Part shown: piece by piece, positions 1-11,850 of the stretch
Layout: every line of letters starts with the position of its first letter
How positions within the stretch are numbered: position 1 is the first letter of the stretch
NCBI RefSeq assembly: GCF_002288925.2
Contig: NW_022098049.1
Span: 8,305,350-8,369,349 of the forward strand
Source: Delphinapterus leucas
Lineage: Eukaryota; Chordata; Mammalia; Artiodactyla; Monodontidae
Reading direction: 5' to 3'
DNA length: 64,000 nt
The notes under the pieces: model-generated
The model's database searches: none
What the model was told of the DNA's origin: nothing
The model's input: only the letters and a program-made list of their open reading frames with translations
Program-made: the position numbers and the translations under genes

Positions 1-220
1 AAAACTGTGTATATTGCTTTTATCTATTTTCATCATATTTATCTCTAGCTCTTTGGTCGTAAATGGTGGAAATGTAACAATGAAATTGTGTGTAATGAAA
101 AACTATGCTCAGAATGAATTGCTTATGAAGCAGGAATTTAAGAGGGCAAATGAAAGGAACTGTGGTTCTTTAGTCTTGACTGTGGGGAAAAGATTTATAG
201 TTGGAGAGATCCACTTACTG

Positions 221-770
221 TTTCATTCATGCAACAAATATTTATTAAGCTCTTACCAAGAGCCATGTACGGCTGGGGATAGAGTGGAGGATAAAAAAGT
301 TAGAACTCTCTGCCTTCCTGGATTTGATATTTTAGTAGGACGAGGCAGTAAGTTATATCACATGCTAGAGGGTATCGGTTTTATGGTCAAGCATTAAATA
401 GGATGTGGGAAAGGGAGAACGGTGAGGAATGCTGCAATTTTAAATAGAGTGGGCATGGTAGACCTCACCAAGTGATAATGTTTGAGCAAAGACTTGACGA
501 GAAGAGAAAGCGTGCCAGGTGAGCATCAAGGGTAAGGACCTTCCAGGCAAAAGGTCAGGCCAGTGCAAAGGGGAAGGTGACTGGGCACATTCAGTAACAA
601 TAAGGTAAGTGTGGCAGGAGTGGAACAAACAAGGGAAAGAGCAGAGGAATAATAGGAGGCCAGATAGGACTTTGTAGCCTATCTCAAGGACTTTGGTTTT
701 TACCATATATGAAATGGGGAGCTATTGGGCAGAGAATTAACTGGGTCTGTTATAGATTCAGAAAACTCAT
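221..770 (-). mobile_element. L2 LINE remnant, 3' half
   Basis: On the minus strand this follows the L2 3' region. The plus strand opens with the reverse complement of the L2 end (ttcatgcaacaaatatttatt) and continues through the familiar purine-rich stretch with 'ccttccaggcaaaagg' and 'aggactttg..tttttaccatatatgaaatggggagc'. It is strongly diverged and carries no usable reading frame. Confidence 0.7.
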
Positions 771-1439
771 TAAGAAATCTCTGTGTTAGGAAAAAGCCAA
801 GGACTTTGACCAGAGTGAGCAATGAGTTGATGTCATTGTATCCCATTCTGTTAGTTTTTTGTTCACTCAGATTTTATCCCTGAGAGTAAATTCATGGGAT
901 CAAGTCCCAGCTTGTGAGCATGACATTCAAGGCTCATGTCAACATAGCCCCTCCCACTGCTTCCCAGCCTAATCGTATCTGCTGCTGCTTCCTCTGCTGC
1001 ATCTCACCCCCCTATATTCCAGAGGCAGGATGGATGTTGGACAAATAAATAGTGCATTTTGAGTATGCTCTTCGGTCCACCTAGAGTGCCTCATCCGTTT
1101 CTGGAATTTCTATTTCTTCTGGTTAGCATAACACATTACATTTAATTGCAATTATTCATATTTCTGTATGTCTCTGCACCTAGCAACAACACTCAGTACA
1201 CAAGAAACACTCTATATGAGTGCATTATATTGGATACAGTAGGAACAAATGTAACTACTTGATTCAAGTTAAGGAGATATTTACATTTATTTTATGAAAT
1301 TAGCTAAGACTAATTTCAAAAAGAAATAAGGCAGATAATAAGCAAAAATTTATATTTCAAAGGAATCAGAGTGGTGATAAACCTTGAGAAACTTTATTGA
1401 GAGTTCAGTGAGGTACTAGGGAAGGAATGGTTATTGCAA
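771..1439. other. unassigned sequence
   Basis: I recognise no gene or strong repeat here. Bases 1160-1215 faintly resemble an L2 3' end (cacctagcaacaacactcagta) but not enough to call. Confidence 0.5.
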
Positions 1440-2125
1440 AAACCTAGGCAAGCTTATCTTGCCCTCAATATGCTTATTATTACTTGAAATTATATTATAT
1501 ATGTATTTGTATTTTCTTTTTACATCTTTATTGGAGTATAATTGCTTTACAATGGTGTGTTGGTTTCTGCTTTATAACAAAGTGAATCAGTTATACATAT
1601 GTTCCCATATCTCTTCCCTCTTGAGTCTCCCTCCCTCCCACCCTCCCTATCCCACCCCTCCAGGCGGTCACAAAGCACGGAGCTGATCTCCCTGTGCTAT
1701 GCGGCTGCTTCCCACTAGCTATCTATTTTACGTTTGGTAGTGTATATATGTCCATGCCTCTCTCTCGCTTTGTCACAGCTTACCCTTCCCCCTCCCCATA
1801 TCCTCAAGTCCATTCTCTAGTAGGTCTGTGTCTTTATTCCTGTCTTACCCCAAGGTTCTTCATGACTTTTTTTTTTTCTTAAATTCCATATATATGTGTT
1901 AGCATACGGTATTTGTCTTTCTCCTTCTGACTTACTTCACTCTGTATGACAGACTCTAGGTCTATCCACCTCATTACAAATAGCTCAATTTCGTTTCTTT
2001 TTCTGTATTTGTATTTTTTATCACTCACCAGACGGAGCCTCTATTAGAGCGGAGACTTTGTCTTTGGCACTGCCATGCTTGCATTTCCTAAAGTAATATT
2101 CAGATATTTGATATATTTGTTAAAT
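1440..2125 (+). mobile_element. L2 3' end split by an L1
   Basis: The left piece (1440-1515) and right piece (2004-2125) read together as the end of L2, closing with 'cagatatttg..tgttaaatgaatgaacg'. The L1 at 1516-2003 sits between them, so the L2 is the older element. Confidence 0.55.
1516..2003 (-). mobile_element. 5'-truncated L1, 3' UTR
   Basis: The plus strand gives the reverse complement of the cetartiodactyl L1 3' UTR: 'ggagtataattgctttacaa', then pyrimidine-rich 'ctccctcccaccctccctat', then 'gacttacttcactctgtatg'. It is flanked by a 14-base TSD, tgtatttgtatttt, at 1502-1515 and 2004-2017, which fixes both ends and shows insertion by target-primed reverse transcription. The stretch is all non-coding. 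Confidence 0.85.
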
Positions 2126-3269
2126 GAATGAACGATCACTTTAAGCGAGCACTAAGCTTTGATATGAACACCATTATCATAGTGCAGAATTCTTTTTTTT
2201 TCTTCTGATAAAAGGACTTCTATCAGATTTTTCCAGAAGGATGAACTTTGACTTGTCATTAATCCCTTGGAGGAATTTATCTCACTTAATTTCACAAAGT
2301 CTTACCTTGGGACCATGGGTGAAGATAACAATGTCTTTAGGAACTGATATATGAAATTTAAGAAGTGTTCTTCAGGAAATTATTTCTTAATTGATCCAAC
2401 ATTAAATGTCAGTATGATGACTATTAATATAAATTATTTTACCTTTTCATTCTACCTAATAGTATTAACTTTTATTAACATTAGCTTTTAATTCTACAGA
2501 GAACTCAAATAATATATCTCGTAAATAGGTTTCTGGTGATATAAATTGGAGAAAAAATAAAATCTAGAGCCATGTGTTAATGGGAAAGACATTAAGTCTT
2601 TATTTTCTGTCTTTGGAAGGATAAATAGCAACCCAATACTAGTCACTGGTGTCCTTCCCTCGTTCGATAATGTTTGATAATTATTTTTAGACTATGGAGC
2701 CAGTTTCTTAGGTAACAGTTAATTTTCTGGTCCCATATACCCATTTTACTTGTACTTTTGCTACTGACCTTTGAGGCTTTAACCCAAGGTGATACAAGAC
2801 TTTATCATGTAATATATACACATATGTACAGATATACACACATATGTGTGTGTATATGTGTATACAATTGTCCTTTTCTTTATTGGTCCTCAGATGATCT
2901 TTTGAACTGGAGATGTATCTTCATTCAGGAGAAGGTAGTTCTCTTGATTCTGCCACTGGAGTAGAATTTTATTGTTTTCGCTCATCGAAATGTTGTACTT
3001 TTGAGAACGAGACTCTGATTTTACATTGTGAGAACACTGCTTTTTGGGTCCACATTCATAAGGTGAACAAAGCTGACTCCACCTCCCCCCTGCTCTGACC
3101 CCCAGGTTCCAGGTGCGTTGGCTATGCTTGCTGTCAGTGCATTCAGTGGCCCCATCCACAGAGATAGGTTCCGGGGGGTAGAGAAGTGACCCCAGTCAGG
3201 GCATTTACTGTCTCCAAGAATCAGTCTTCTGACTTTTGTCAGCATGCTCAGGGGGAGTGAATGGTCTCT
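2126..3269. other. unassigned, with a short TA/CA-rich stretch
   Basis: Bases 2813-2864 alternate purine and pyrimidine (atatatacacatatg..tgtgtgtatatgtgtata) and partly self-complement. Nothing else is recognised. Confidence 0.5.
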
Positions 3270-3522
3270 TCTGCTGGATCACATGCTGCATTGATAGTAA
3301 CCTGAAGCCACTGGAATCACCGTGCAGAACCCATTAATGTGTTCCACCCACAGGGACCAGAGCAAAATAGTGGAGCTTTGTGACATCACTTGGGCCCTGA
3401 ATCACGACTCATTTAAAGCTAGATCTACTCCTGGACATTGTATCTTACATGAACATTCACTCCCCTTCTTCCTTAGTTTGAGTCAGGTTTTCTACTCCTA
3501 GCTACTGAAAGAATCCTAACTC
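3270..3522 (+). mobile_element. possible LTR 3' end, MaLR/ERVL type
   Basis: The terminal words 'agtttgagtcaggttttct' and 'gaaagaatcctaact' resemble the 3' ends of eutherian MaLR/ERVL LTRs. The left part is too diverged to bound, and the subfamily is not determined. Confidence 0.4.
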
Positions 3523-4084
3523 TTCATTAGTCATGTAACCACTAACCAGCTTCACTGCTGGAGGCCCATATCCCTTCTCAGTTTTTCCCTCCACTTAATG
3601 AGAATATTAATTCTCATCCCAAAGTGCTAAATGCTGTAGAAAGGTATTTGAATAGACTATCAACTGATATGTAAATTAAGGGTGATGCCTAATGCTTCTG
3701 GCCAACACGCATTCTTTTGAATATTTAATTTTGATGATGGTTTGTGTGCTAGTCTGAAATACTATCTATAAAAACCATCATGTACTGTTTTCAATGACAT
3801 GCCAGAAACTTCTAAGGTTAAGGATACACAAACAAAAGACATGGTCACCTTCATCAGCTTTCTCTCTTCTACGAGCGATTTGAGGGGAGGGGGCAGAAAT
3901 GGCGATTACACCAGGGAGACAGTGTTGACTGTCCCATAATAAGTTCGTATAACTGGAGGATATATGTAGGAGGAAGTAATTGCTTCTGATTTTGTTGTAG
4001 GATGGAATAAAAATACAGAAAGATCCATGAGGGGAGCAAAATTACCTTTTCTGAAAAAAAGGTTTATGTGTCATGTACTCATAA
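3523..4084. other. unassigned sequence
   Basis: There is no recognisable gene, RNA or repeat in this stretch. Confidence 0.5.
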
Positions 4085-4225
4085 TTGCTTGTCTTATTTA
4101 CTGTCTCATTTAATTATAACAAGTACATGAGATCCCTCTTTTGTAGGTAGAAAATTGAGGCTATCAGAGTTTGACTGTTGTTATATAGCTAGTTCGTGAC
4201 CGAATCAGGATTCAAACCCATGTCT
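4085..4225 (-). mobile_element. MIR SINE remnant
   Basis: The reverse complement of MIR is visible: 'ctcatttaattataacaa', 'gtagaaaattgaggct', 'tatagctagttcgtgac' and 'caggattcaaaccca', in the expected order and spacing. Confidence 0.7.
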
Positions 4226-4944
4226 AAGCTGAGAATTTATGTTCTTTGTGACTTTTGCCTTGAAGGCTAAGAAGGAGGTGGGAATTCAGAGGAGGAGAAA
4301 AGGGCAGTCTAGGGAAAATGACCATGATCAGTCCTTGCACTCTGGCGGGGGGGGGGGGTCCTTCGTCTGCACGGGTGCAGATTTGGCCGCTTCTGTACCA
4401 ACAAGACCCAGTCCTGGGTGTTAGGTGAATTTCAGGCCAGGTGACAGTGCGATAGGAATGATTCTATTACTTACTGATGATTTACAATACAGGCACGTTT
4501 GTAATTTACAGGGTGCTTAGAGCTCCATTGAAGTGTGTGAGCAATGCAGATGCTCTGAGGAGACCAGAGTGGAAAACTGCACATCCCTTCTGTTTTATCT
4601 TGAGATTACTATCTGGATTGCCATTTAAATGCACATGCAAATCTAAAATGCAGAATTTATACCTGAAAACCTCTAATCTGATTTTTATAACTGAAGCTTA
4701 CTTTTTCCATAGCTAATAGACAAAAAAAAAAATGATAGCCAGTTTTAGAAATGCAACTGTCATATAGAAGCCAACATTAGAGTTGCATACCCATTAATTG
4801 TCATCTATTTCCTCAGTATAATCAATTTATGGAGGACCTCCCAGGTCCTTTACATTATTTTGAAGGGTATGGTTTTAGGAACAAGAATTGTGTCACTGCA
4901 GAGTTAGGACTAACACACATGAAGAGAAGTGAGCTAACAATTTA
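4226..4944. other. unassigned, includes a G12 homopolymer
   Basis: Bases 4347-4358 are an uninterrupted run of twelve G, unusual in this AT-rich window. The rest, including short stops-free frames at 4239-4424 and 4477-4716, shows no recognised content. Confidence 0.5.
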
Positions 4945-5065
4945 ACATCCATTATATGTCAAGCACTGTGTTGACTTTGCAAACATTATATCAGTAGATT
5001 CTCCCAGCAATCCTGAGATAATATTTTTAGCCCATCTCACCGACAAGGCTCAGAGGGATAAGTAA
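4945..5065 (-). mobile_element. MIR SINE remnant
   Basis: The reverse-complement MIR 3' half is recognisable: 'catccattatatgtcaagcactg', 'cccagcaatcctgagataat', 'gacaaggctcagaggg'. It is truncated at the tRNA-like end. Confidence 0.6.
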
Positions 5066-5092
5066 TCATGTAAAATAATTTATAAAGAAAGG

Positions 5093-5290
5093 CTAGCATA
5101 TTTTGAGAGCTTAATAGGTGCCAGGTGCTCTGCTAAGCGCTTACAGGGTCTCGTTACAGGGTCTGGCGTAACCCTCAGTACATTGATAGAATCCCTTCCT
5201 TGTAGATAAGAACCGAGGCTCTGAAGTCAAGGACTGCCCAAGATGACACAGGGGGAAAGTGGCAAAGCCACCATGGAGGACTCCACAGTG
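5093..5290 (-). mobile_element. MIR SINE remnant, tandem with the previous one
   Basis: A second MIR in the same orientation starts 27 bases after the first: 'taataggtgccaggtgctctgctaagcgc', 'gataagaaccgaggctctga', 'agtggcaaagccacc'. The two are independent copies, because each restarts at the MIR 3' end. Confidence 0.65.
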
Positions 5291-6804
5291 TCAGGCAGGC
5301 TGCTCAACACTATTTGTCCCAACACTTCCACTTTCTAATAAGTATTTCGCCAGCCCCCCTTGTAAAACCATGAAACAACGTTCACAGATAATACAACCTA
5401 GCGACAAATGATTTCAAGAAAAGCCAACAGAAATACCTGAATGTCATAATAAAATAAATAAAATTAGTTCATAATAAAATAAAATCTATCATTCAATAAA
5501 TAAAATACATTACTGCATTATATTTTATGTAAACTATTATTTATGATATATAGAGTTTATTTACATATAGTTACTAACACATGAACACCCTAGAAGACTT
5601 AACAAATTGTGAGATGTTGCCAGTATCATAGATCCACCAGCAATGTAAGAGCTACAAATATAGGCTGATCCAAGCGTGCTATAACAACTCAAATATCACA
5701 ATGCTATTACTGTTGACTATTTTCTCAATGGATAACAGCCTTGGTAACATTCTAAAAATAACAAAAATCTTTTCTACTTTACAAGGTAGATGCATCCCTG
5801 GACAATTATCTTTATTTTAAAACCATGCAAAGCATACTGTGTGTATGTGTAAATAGTAATAAGCAACTTATTAATGACCAGCAGGACCTTTGAAAATCAT
5901 ATGGGATGTAAAGTTATTCTTTGCATGAGGGACTGTCCCTGACAACACAGAACATGTAGCATCCCCAGCCCTTTATACTGATCACTTATGCCCAACTCTT
6001 GGGAAAAACAAAAATACACCCTATAAAATTTCAAAATACACTAGGAGAGTTGTACTGCTGTCCTTGAGAACTGCTGCCATCAAATTCTCAAGCACTGCGT
6101 CTGCTTCCCCTACGAATGTACAGTCATAGCAGCCGAGAGTTGGAAGGGGTCTAAGAGTAGGCAGACAGCTCCTTAATGGAGCCAGTATTTCCCAACAATC
6201 AGCCATTTCTGTATCACCTGAAGGATGTTTGTTATATATACAAAATACTATTATTTAATAATTTTCTTTTAACAGACACTTCTATAAAGATTCCACTTGA
6301 AAAAAAAATCACTTGCCATCTTAAATGGAAAATAAAAATCGCTTACGATAAATGAAATGCAAACTTAACAGTAACAATGAATAAACCAAACACAAAACAT
6401 CAAACAAATGTTGATGTTATTAAATTCTAGCTAGATTCAGTTACCATCCAGAATCTCAGCCGGATGTCTATTGTCTTTTGGCTAATCACCAGATTAAGCC
6501 TAAATTTATCTCCTCAGAACTTTAGCACTCCTGTTCTTGGTCTGGTTTCCAGAAGAACAGAGGAAGAATCTATTCTCTTTACTTCATGATATCTCAGCTG
6601 CCATTTTTCTCCTCTCTCCAGGATAAACAAGGTATTTCTTTTTTCTTACAGAGAAAATACTTTTTTTCCTGATTATATTACCCCCTTATATCAGGATTTA
6701 TTCTTTTTTTATAAGGCAAAAATATTGTGAAGTATCTGTTACTTGGTACTAATATAGAATTTTAAATATATTTTTTTCTAATCTTTTATAAATACAATAT
6801 GCCA
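5291..6804. other. unassigned AT-rich stretch
   Basis: Bases 5446-5530 hold an (AATAAA)-like low-complexity run. The remainder has long A and T runs (6301-6308, 6661-6667, 6710-6718) and no coding or recognised repeat content. Confidence 0.5.
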
Positions 6805-6925
6805 AGGTATACCTCAACGCTCCCATTTTACAGATAAGAAAAGGTGTAGTGCATTTGCATTTAACTAATTTGCCCCAAATCTCACAGCTGGTTAGTGGCA
6901 AAGCCAGGCTTCCAGCTCAGAGCTG
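6805..6925 (-). mobile_element. MIR SINE remnant
   Basis: The MIR core reads in reverse complement as 'cccattttacagataag', 'ccccaaatctcacagctggt' and 'agtggcaaagccagg'. Confidence 0.7.
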
Positions 6926-7340
6926 ATGACACAGCTTGGAGAATTCATACCATTTCTTATGTTAATTGGCCATGGAATTAAAAGCCAGAGTAAGATGGAG
7001 TTGTCTAACGATACAGAAATAAGGATTTAAGCTGATTTAAACTTGTAACTACCTAAGAGAGAGCTTTAACCTAGTGGTGCATTAATATAATCTAAAGGGT
7101 TTTATTTTAAGCCTCCTCCCAATACTTAAGAGGGTAACTGAAAAGACCTACATGAACCCATCATGAAAGCTCTATTGTTTCGCAGTTCCTCTAAAATGTT
7201 CTACAAGTGCTGCTTCAAAAGCCAGCTGAAGTCTAGAAGTGAATAAAAACAAATGTTAAATGCTCTGGAAGGTGGTGTGATCCCTAGACAATACACCATA
7301 ACGGTGGCTGGATCCTCCTGGGGGCTGCGCAAGGCACGAG
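6926..7340. other. unassigned sequence
   Basis: I see no gene or repeat that I can name. Confidence 0.5.
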
Positions 7341-7966
7341 ATGGTTAAATTATGTGTCAACTGGGCCACGAGATGCTCATATATATGATTAAACATTATT
7401 TCTCAGTGTGTCTGTAGTATGTTTCTGGAAGGGGTTAACATTTGAATTGGAGGACTGCGTAAAGCAGATGGCCCTCTCCCACGTGGATGGGCATGATCCA
7501 ATCCATTGAAGGCCTGAATCGAACAAAACGGGGGAGGAAGGCTGGATTTGCTCCCTCTGTGCCTGACTGCAGAGCTGGGACATCCTGGTCCTCCTGTGCT
7601 CCACGCTCCTGATTCTCAGGCCATCAGACTCCATCTAGAATCTACACCGTCAACTCTCCAGCTCTCATCACTGGCTTTCCTGGGTCTCCAGCTTCAGACA
7701 GCAGATCATGAGACTTCTCAGTCTCATAATCATGTAAGCCAATAGCTTAGAATAAATAAATATCTATACTATCCATATCTATATCCCAGATATAGATACC
7801 TGTATCTATATCCATACCTGTATCTATATCCATATCTGTATCTATATCTGTATCCATATCTGTATCTGTATCCATATCTGTATCTTTATCCATATCTATA
7901 TCTGTATCTGTATCATCTATCTCTTCCCAGTGGCTCTGTTTTTCTGGATACCCCTGGCTGATGCAA
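7341..7966 (+). mobile_element. solo LTR, ERVL/MaLR type, with internal microsatellite
   Basis: The LTR opens with 'tggttaaattatgtgtcaac', passes 'ccaatccattgaaggcctga', and reaches an AATAAA polyadenylation signal near 7751. After 160 bases of simple repeat it resumes with 'ggctctgtttttctgg' and ends near 7966. The same family lies inverted at 62221-62690. No internal retroviral genes are attached, so it is a solo LTR. I cannot name the subfamily. Confidence 0.65.
7761..7922. repeat. hexamer-based microsatellite (TATCTG/TATCCA mix)
   Basis: About 27 imperfect hexamers of the types tatctg, tatcta and tatcca follow one another. It lies exactly where this LTR family normally has a short TATATC-rich segment after its polyadenylation signal, so it appears to have grown from that seed. 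Confidence 0.85.
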
Positions 7967-9260
7967 GGCAGATGTTAAAATCATGGAACACAGGATGTAC
8001 GGGTGCATTAACATCTTTCATTCTCTCCTGTCATTCTCTACTTCACATGCCAGTCACCCGAAATTTTGATGTGCTTTTCCCCTCTTACCCTAACCAGGTC
8101 CCACACACTACCTTGGAACACTTTTACTTCAAATGTCCATTTTTCTTTTCAGACCTCTGACCCTTCAAACGTTCCCCTCTCAAGCTTGGTACATCACCTG
8201 GCCTCTTATTCCCTGAGAAAATATGAGTCGCGGCACATACATTTTACCTGGATCTGTATCTGTACTTTCCTCGTTCCCTTCTGTCACAACAGACAGTTGG
8301 TTCTTCACTATCTAAAGCTAATCTGCTCCGTACCTTATGGATTTTAGCCCCTTCTTAGGGACCTTGCTTCAGTGATTGGACCCCACTATCCCTGTTTGTT
8401 TTCCTTTATCATCAGTTCCTTTTTAATTTTTAAATTAATTTTTAAAAATGGAAATATAGTTGATTTACAATGTTGTGTTAGTTTCAGGTGTATAGCAAAG
8501 TGATCCACATATATATACATATATGTATATATATATATATATATTCTTTTTCAGATTCTTTCCCATCATAAGTTGTTACAAGATACTGAATATAGTTCCC
8601 TATGCTACACAGAAGGTCTTTTTTTGTTTATCTATTTTATATATAGTAGTATGTATCTGGTAATCTCAAACTCCTGACTTATCCCTCCCCCTCCCCGCTT
8701 TCTCCTTTGGTAACCATAAGTTTGTTTTCTATGTCTGTGAGTCTGTTTCTGTTTTGTAAATAAGTTCATTTGTATCATTTCTTTTTAGATTCCACATATA
8801 AGTGATATCATATATTTGTGTTTCTCTGTCTGACTTATATCCCTCAGTATGATAACCTCTAGGTCCATCCATGTTTCTGCAAATGGCATTATTTCATTCT
8901 TTTTTATGGCTGAGTAATATTCCTATGATCCTTGTTTATCCTCAACTTCTTCACCTCTTCTGGTACCCTCCCATCGTCATTTATACATGCCAAGTTTCCC
9001 CTTCTCTCCGCATTCTCCGTCCTCTCTCTGGGTTACTCCATCAGTCACATGGCTTTAATGACCATCTATTTACTAATTACACCTAAGTATTTATATCAAG
9101 GCCAGGCCCTTCTTAACTCCAGACCCATCCATGGAACTGCTTTTAGGTGCACATCCCTAATTGGGTGTCTCCCAGGCATCCCATCCATCTTCCTCATCAC
9201 AGTGTTGTTCATTCTGACATGGCCACCGGCCATTGCCCAAAGCAGAACCTAGACTAGGGC
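7967..9260 (+). mobile_element. L2 LINE remnant split by an L1
   Basis: Left of the L1, 'ccccttcttagggaccttgc' and 'tttatcatcagttcctttt' match L2. Right of it, the match resumes at the next L2 position ('atcctcaacttcttcacctc', 'accctcccatcgtcatttatac') and then jumps to 'cacatggctttaatgacc..ctatttac' and 'ctccagacccatccatgg'. The L2 is therefore older than the L1 and also has an internal deletion of several hundred bases. The part before about 8160 is weakly supported. Confidence 0.6.
8420..8922 (-). mobile_element. 5'-truncated L1, 3' end
   Basis: Reverse complement of an L1 3' end: 'atatagttgatttacaatg', 'cagcaaagtgat'-like segment, an internal (TA)n, 'ggtaaccataagtttg', 'gtccatccatgtttctgcaaa', ending at 'ggctgagtaatattcc'. 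It interrupts an L2. I do not see a convincing TSD. Confidence 0.8.
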
Positions 9261-10214
9261 AATCCCAACTGCTCCCCCTTCCTCTGCTCCGCCAACTGCA
9301 GATGGTCAGTTAACAAGCTGCAGAGACTCCTAACCTCTCACTCCCTGTCTTGACTTCTCCACCACCATGACCTTGGCGCCAGGAGAGAAAACTAATTTGA
9401 GAATATTATTGTCTGCCTTTAACCTGCAAGATAAAATGCTCATTAGTGGGCATGACACTTGAGTCGCCTCCCTCTCACCTACATCTCTCTCTATCCTGTT
9501 CCGCTCTTCCTCACGATGACAGGATCTCCATTCTTGTTCCTGGCAAAAGCCTCTCATCTTCTCAGGAGACTTACACTGTTGATCAACCCTTCTCTCTCTT
9601 CATTCAATGTGTACTTCCCTACCAGATACAATGCATAGGTTTGCAAAAATGCACAAATTTTCCCACTACAAGAAATAAGTACATCATTAAAGAAGTAACA
9701 CAGACTGTCCTCTGTACTCTATGCTTCAGGAACACTTATATGTTTTTTGTATCTCAAATGTGTCATCGTCTTTACCATTCTTCTGCATCTTTGTTCATGC
9801 CCCTGCCTATAAATTCTGTCCTCTGCCCCTGTGCCGTTTCTCTTCACCTATGGATAGTGCCCATAAGGAAAGAAGAAGGAAGTGAGTGGAACTACGAAAA
9901 TTTGAAAGAAAAGACAAGGCACAAACATCCAGAGCTTATAACAGTGAAGAAATGAAATAAAGTGCAATTATTGTGAAAGAATTGATTTGCATTGCTGTGC
10001 AAAAGTCATTCAGGAACCCTACGTGTCTATGTTCGGGCTATGTATCTGGGTAACATATATATATATGTGCCCTAGCACATTTTGTAAGAAATACCTTTTT
10101 AATATTTAGATATTAAAATGTTAAATATTTATATTTAAGTATAAATAATAAAATTATTAATAGTTTATTGAATTAACAATTAATATTTAATAATGGTGAT
10201 AATGCTAATGGTAA
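9261..10214. other. unassigned, AT-rich right part
   Basis: The left part may continue the L2, but the match fades. A 169-codon open frame on the plus strand (9446-9955) overlaps that L2-like ground and resembles no protein I know. Bases 10060-10200 are AT-rich low complexity. Confidence 0.45.
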
Positions 10215-10425
10215 TAATAACAACACCATTTATTAAGTGCTTACTATTTGTCAAACACTTTGCTTAGTGATTTGCGCCTCATTTAATCCTCAAAACACCC
10301 AATGAAATGGACTAGTATTATCATTCTTATGAATGTTCAATGACTTGCCTAAGGTCACATAGCTAATAAATAAAAAAACAGGATTCAACTGAATGAAGTC
10401 GGACTCCAAAACCTGCACTCATAAT
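10215..10425 (-). mobile_element. MIR SINE, nearly full length
   Basis: A good reverse-complement MIR: 'ccatttattaagtgcttac', 'ctcatttaatcctcaaaaca', 'gacttgcctaaggtcacata', then 'ggattcaactgaatg'. It covers most of the usual 260 bases. Confidence 0.8.
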
Positions 10426-10479
10426 ACATATATCGTACTGTGGTTTCTAAAAGACGAGATGGAAACAAAAGGGAAAACA

Positions 10480-10620
10480 TTTAAATATATATATATAAAA
10501 TATGCAACATATTATATATAATTTATAACCTATAATGCATAACATGTAACATTTTATAGTTTGGGTATTATATATTTGTATATAATATAAATATTATATG
10601 TATATCAGTTAATAATATTG
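10480..10620. repeat. AT-rich low-complexity tract
   Basis: The tract consists of TATA, TTATAT and AATAAT words with almost no G or C. It has no further structure that I can assign. Confidence 0.7.
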
Positions 10621-10624
10621 AGTG

Positions 10625-11025
10625 CTAACCAATAGTTATTAAGTGTTTACCGTTAAGTACCATGCTAAGCATTTAATAATATGTTATTTAGTTTTGACAC
10701 ATTAGGTGTCATTATACTATTATTATACATGATGAAACATAGGCTGAGCTAAATTGAATAGGCTTTTGTTTGTTCATTTGTTTGTTTGTTTTTAACATCT
10801 TTAGCGGCGTAAAATTGCTTTACAATGGTGTGTTAGTTTCTGCTTTATAACAAAGTGAATCAGCTATACATATACACACATCCCCATATCTCCTCCCTCT
10901 TGCATCTCGCTCCCTCCCACCCTCCCTATCCCACCCCTCTAGGTGGTCACAGAGCACCTGTCTGAGAGCTTTTGGGCATGGCAGAACTGGCATTTAAAGC
11001 CTGGGGTATTATCAAAGACAATGAT
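10625..11025 (-). mobile_element. MIR SINE split by an L1
   Basis: Left piece: 'ttattaagtgtttaccg..taccatgctaagc' to 'gatgaaacataggctgagc'. Right piece after the L1: 'ggcagaactggcatttaaagcc'. Together they read as one reverse-complement MIR, so the L1 entered an existing MIR. Confidence 0.6.
10765..10956 (-). mobile_element. short 5'-truncated L1 3' UTR
   Basis: The copy begins with a T-rich tail containing (TTTG)n and continues with 'aaaattgctttacaatgg' and 'cctatcccacccctctaggt'. Fewer than 200 bases were copied. The same 3' UTR type is seen at 1516-2003. Confidence 0.85.
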
Positions 11026-11264
11026 TAACCACAATGTAATATAGACTATTTCATCCATTACTATGCTATGAGTCAAAATCCCAGACAAGAGATTTTATGT
11101 ACCAAGTAGAGCGATTCAGGTGATCCAGTTCATAGTGTTCCTTAAGGTTGAACTGAATTTTTAGGTAGAGGACGTGGTATGGACTTGGCTTTGATGTGAT
11201 GGTGGAACGTCCCCCACAATGCTCTAGGCTGGCCCCCGAAAGCCTCGAAGAAGATGGACCAACA

Positions 11265-11510
11265 TGGATGATAGTATCATGCAGTGGCTAAGAACTTGGG
11301 CTTTGGAACCAGAGCTGAAGCTGAATCTTAGCTGAGTCACAACTACATGACCTGGGACAAGTTGCTTTACCCCTGTGGATGCCGGTTTTTTTTCATTCTT
11401 AAAAGAGATAACAACACCCACAATGCAAGATTGTTTTGTAGATTGATTACAATAATGTTGAGAAAATATTCAGCTACGATCTGGAACGTATTAAGTGCTT
11501 AATGAGAATT
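11265..11510 (+). mobile_element. MIR SINE
   Basis: Forward MIR order is visible: 'tggctaagaacttgggctttgg', 'tgacctgggacaagttgctt', 'attcttaaaagagataa', 'attaagtgcttaatgag'. Confidence 0.7.
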
Positions 11511-11649
11511 AGTATTGCTTCACAATGTAGCATAAAATTAGCCTTCACAGCCTCATCTCTAAGGCTATGAAGGCTATGATTTCCTCCTGTCTTGCCATGA
11601 TGAACTCCTTTAAGTCAAAAAAAGGAAAATATTTTCTTTTTCCTAAAAC

Positions 11650-11850
11650 ATCACCATCTATCCATCCATTCATTCATTTCAATGTGCCAGGCATTCCTCA
11701 AAGGACTAAGAATAAATAACAGCAAAGGATTTATGGGCCCAAATGACCCCCAGAATAACAGAGGTAGGAAGCTACATGCACAAGTTAATATATGACGGTA
11801 TGAAAATCACTGCACTTCAGTGCTCCATATGGCAATTTCTAACTAACCCT
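11650..11850 (-). mobile_element. L2 3' end remnant
   Basis: It starts with the reverse complement of the L2 terminal repeat (ccattcattcatttcaatgtgcc) followed by 'caggcattcctcaaagg'. It degrades to the right. Confidence 0.5.

Noticed and set aside
14..397. 127-codon plus-strand open frame at the left edge
   Set aside because: Its right half overlaps the antisense of an L2 remnant (from 221), and the protein is not recognisable.
9446..9955. 169-codon plus-strand open frame
   Set aside because: It starts in L2-like, pyrimidine-rich sequence, shows no domain and has no gene context; most likely chance plus low complexity.
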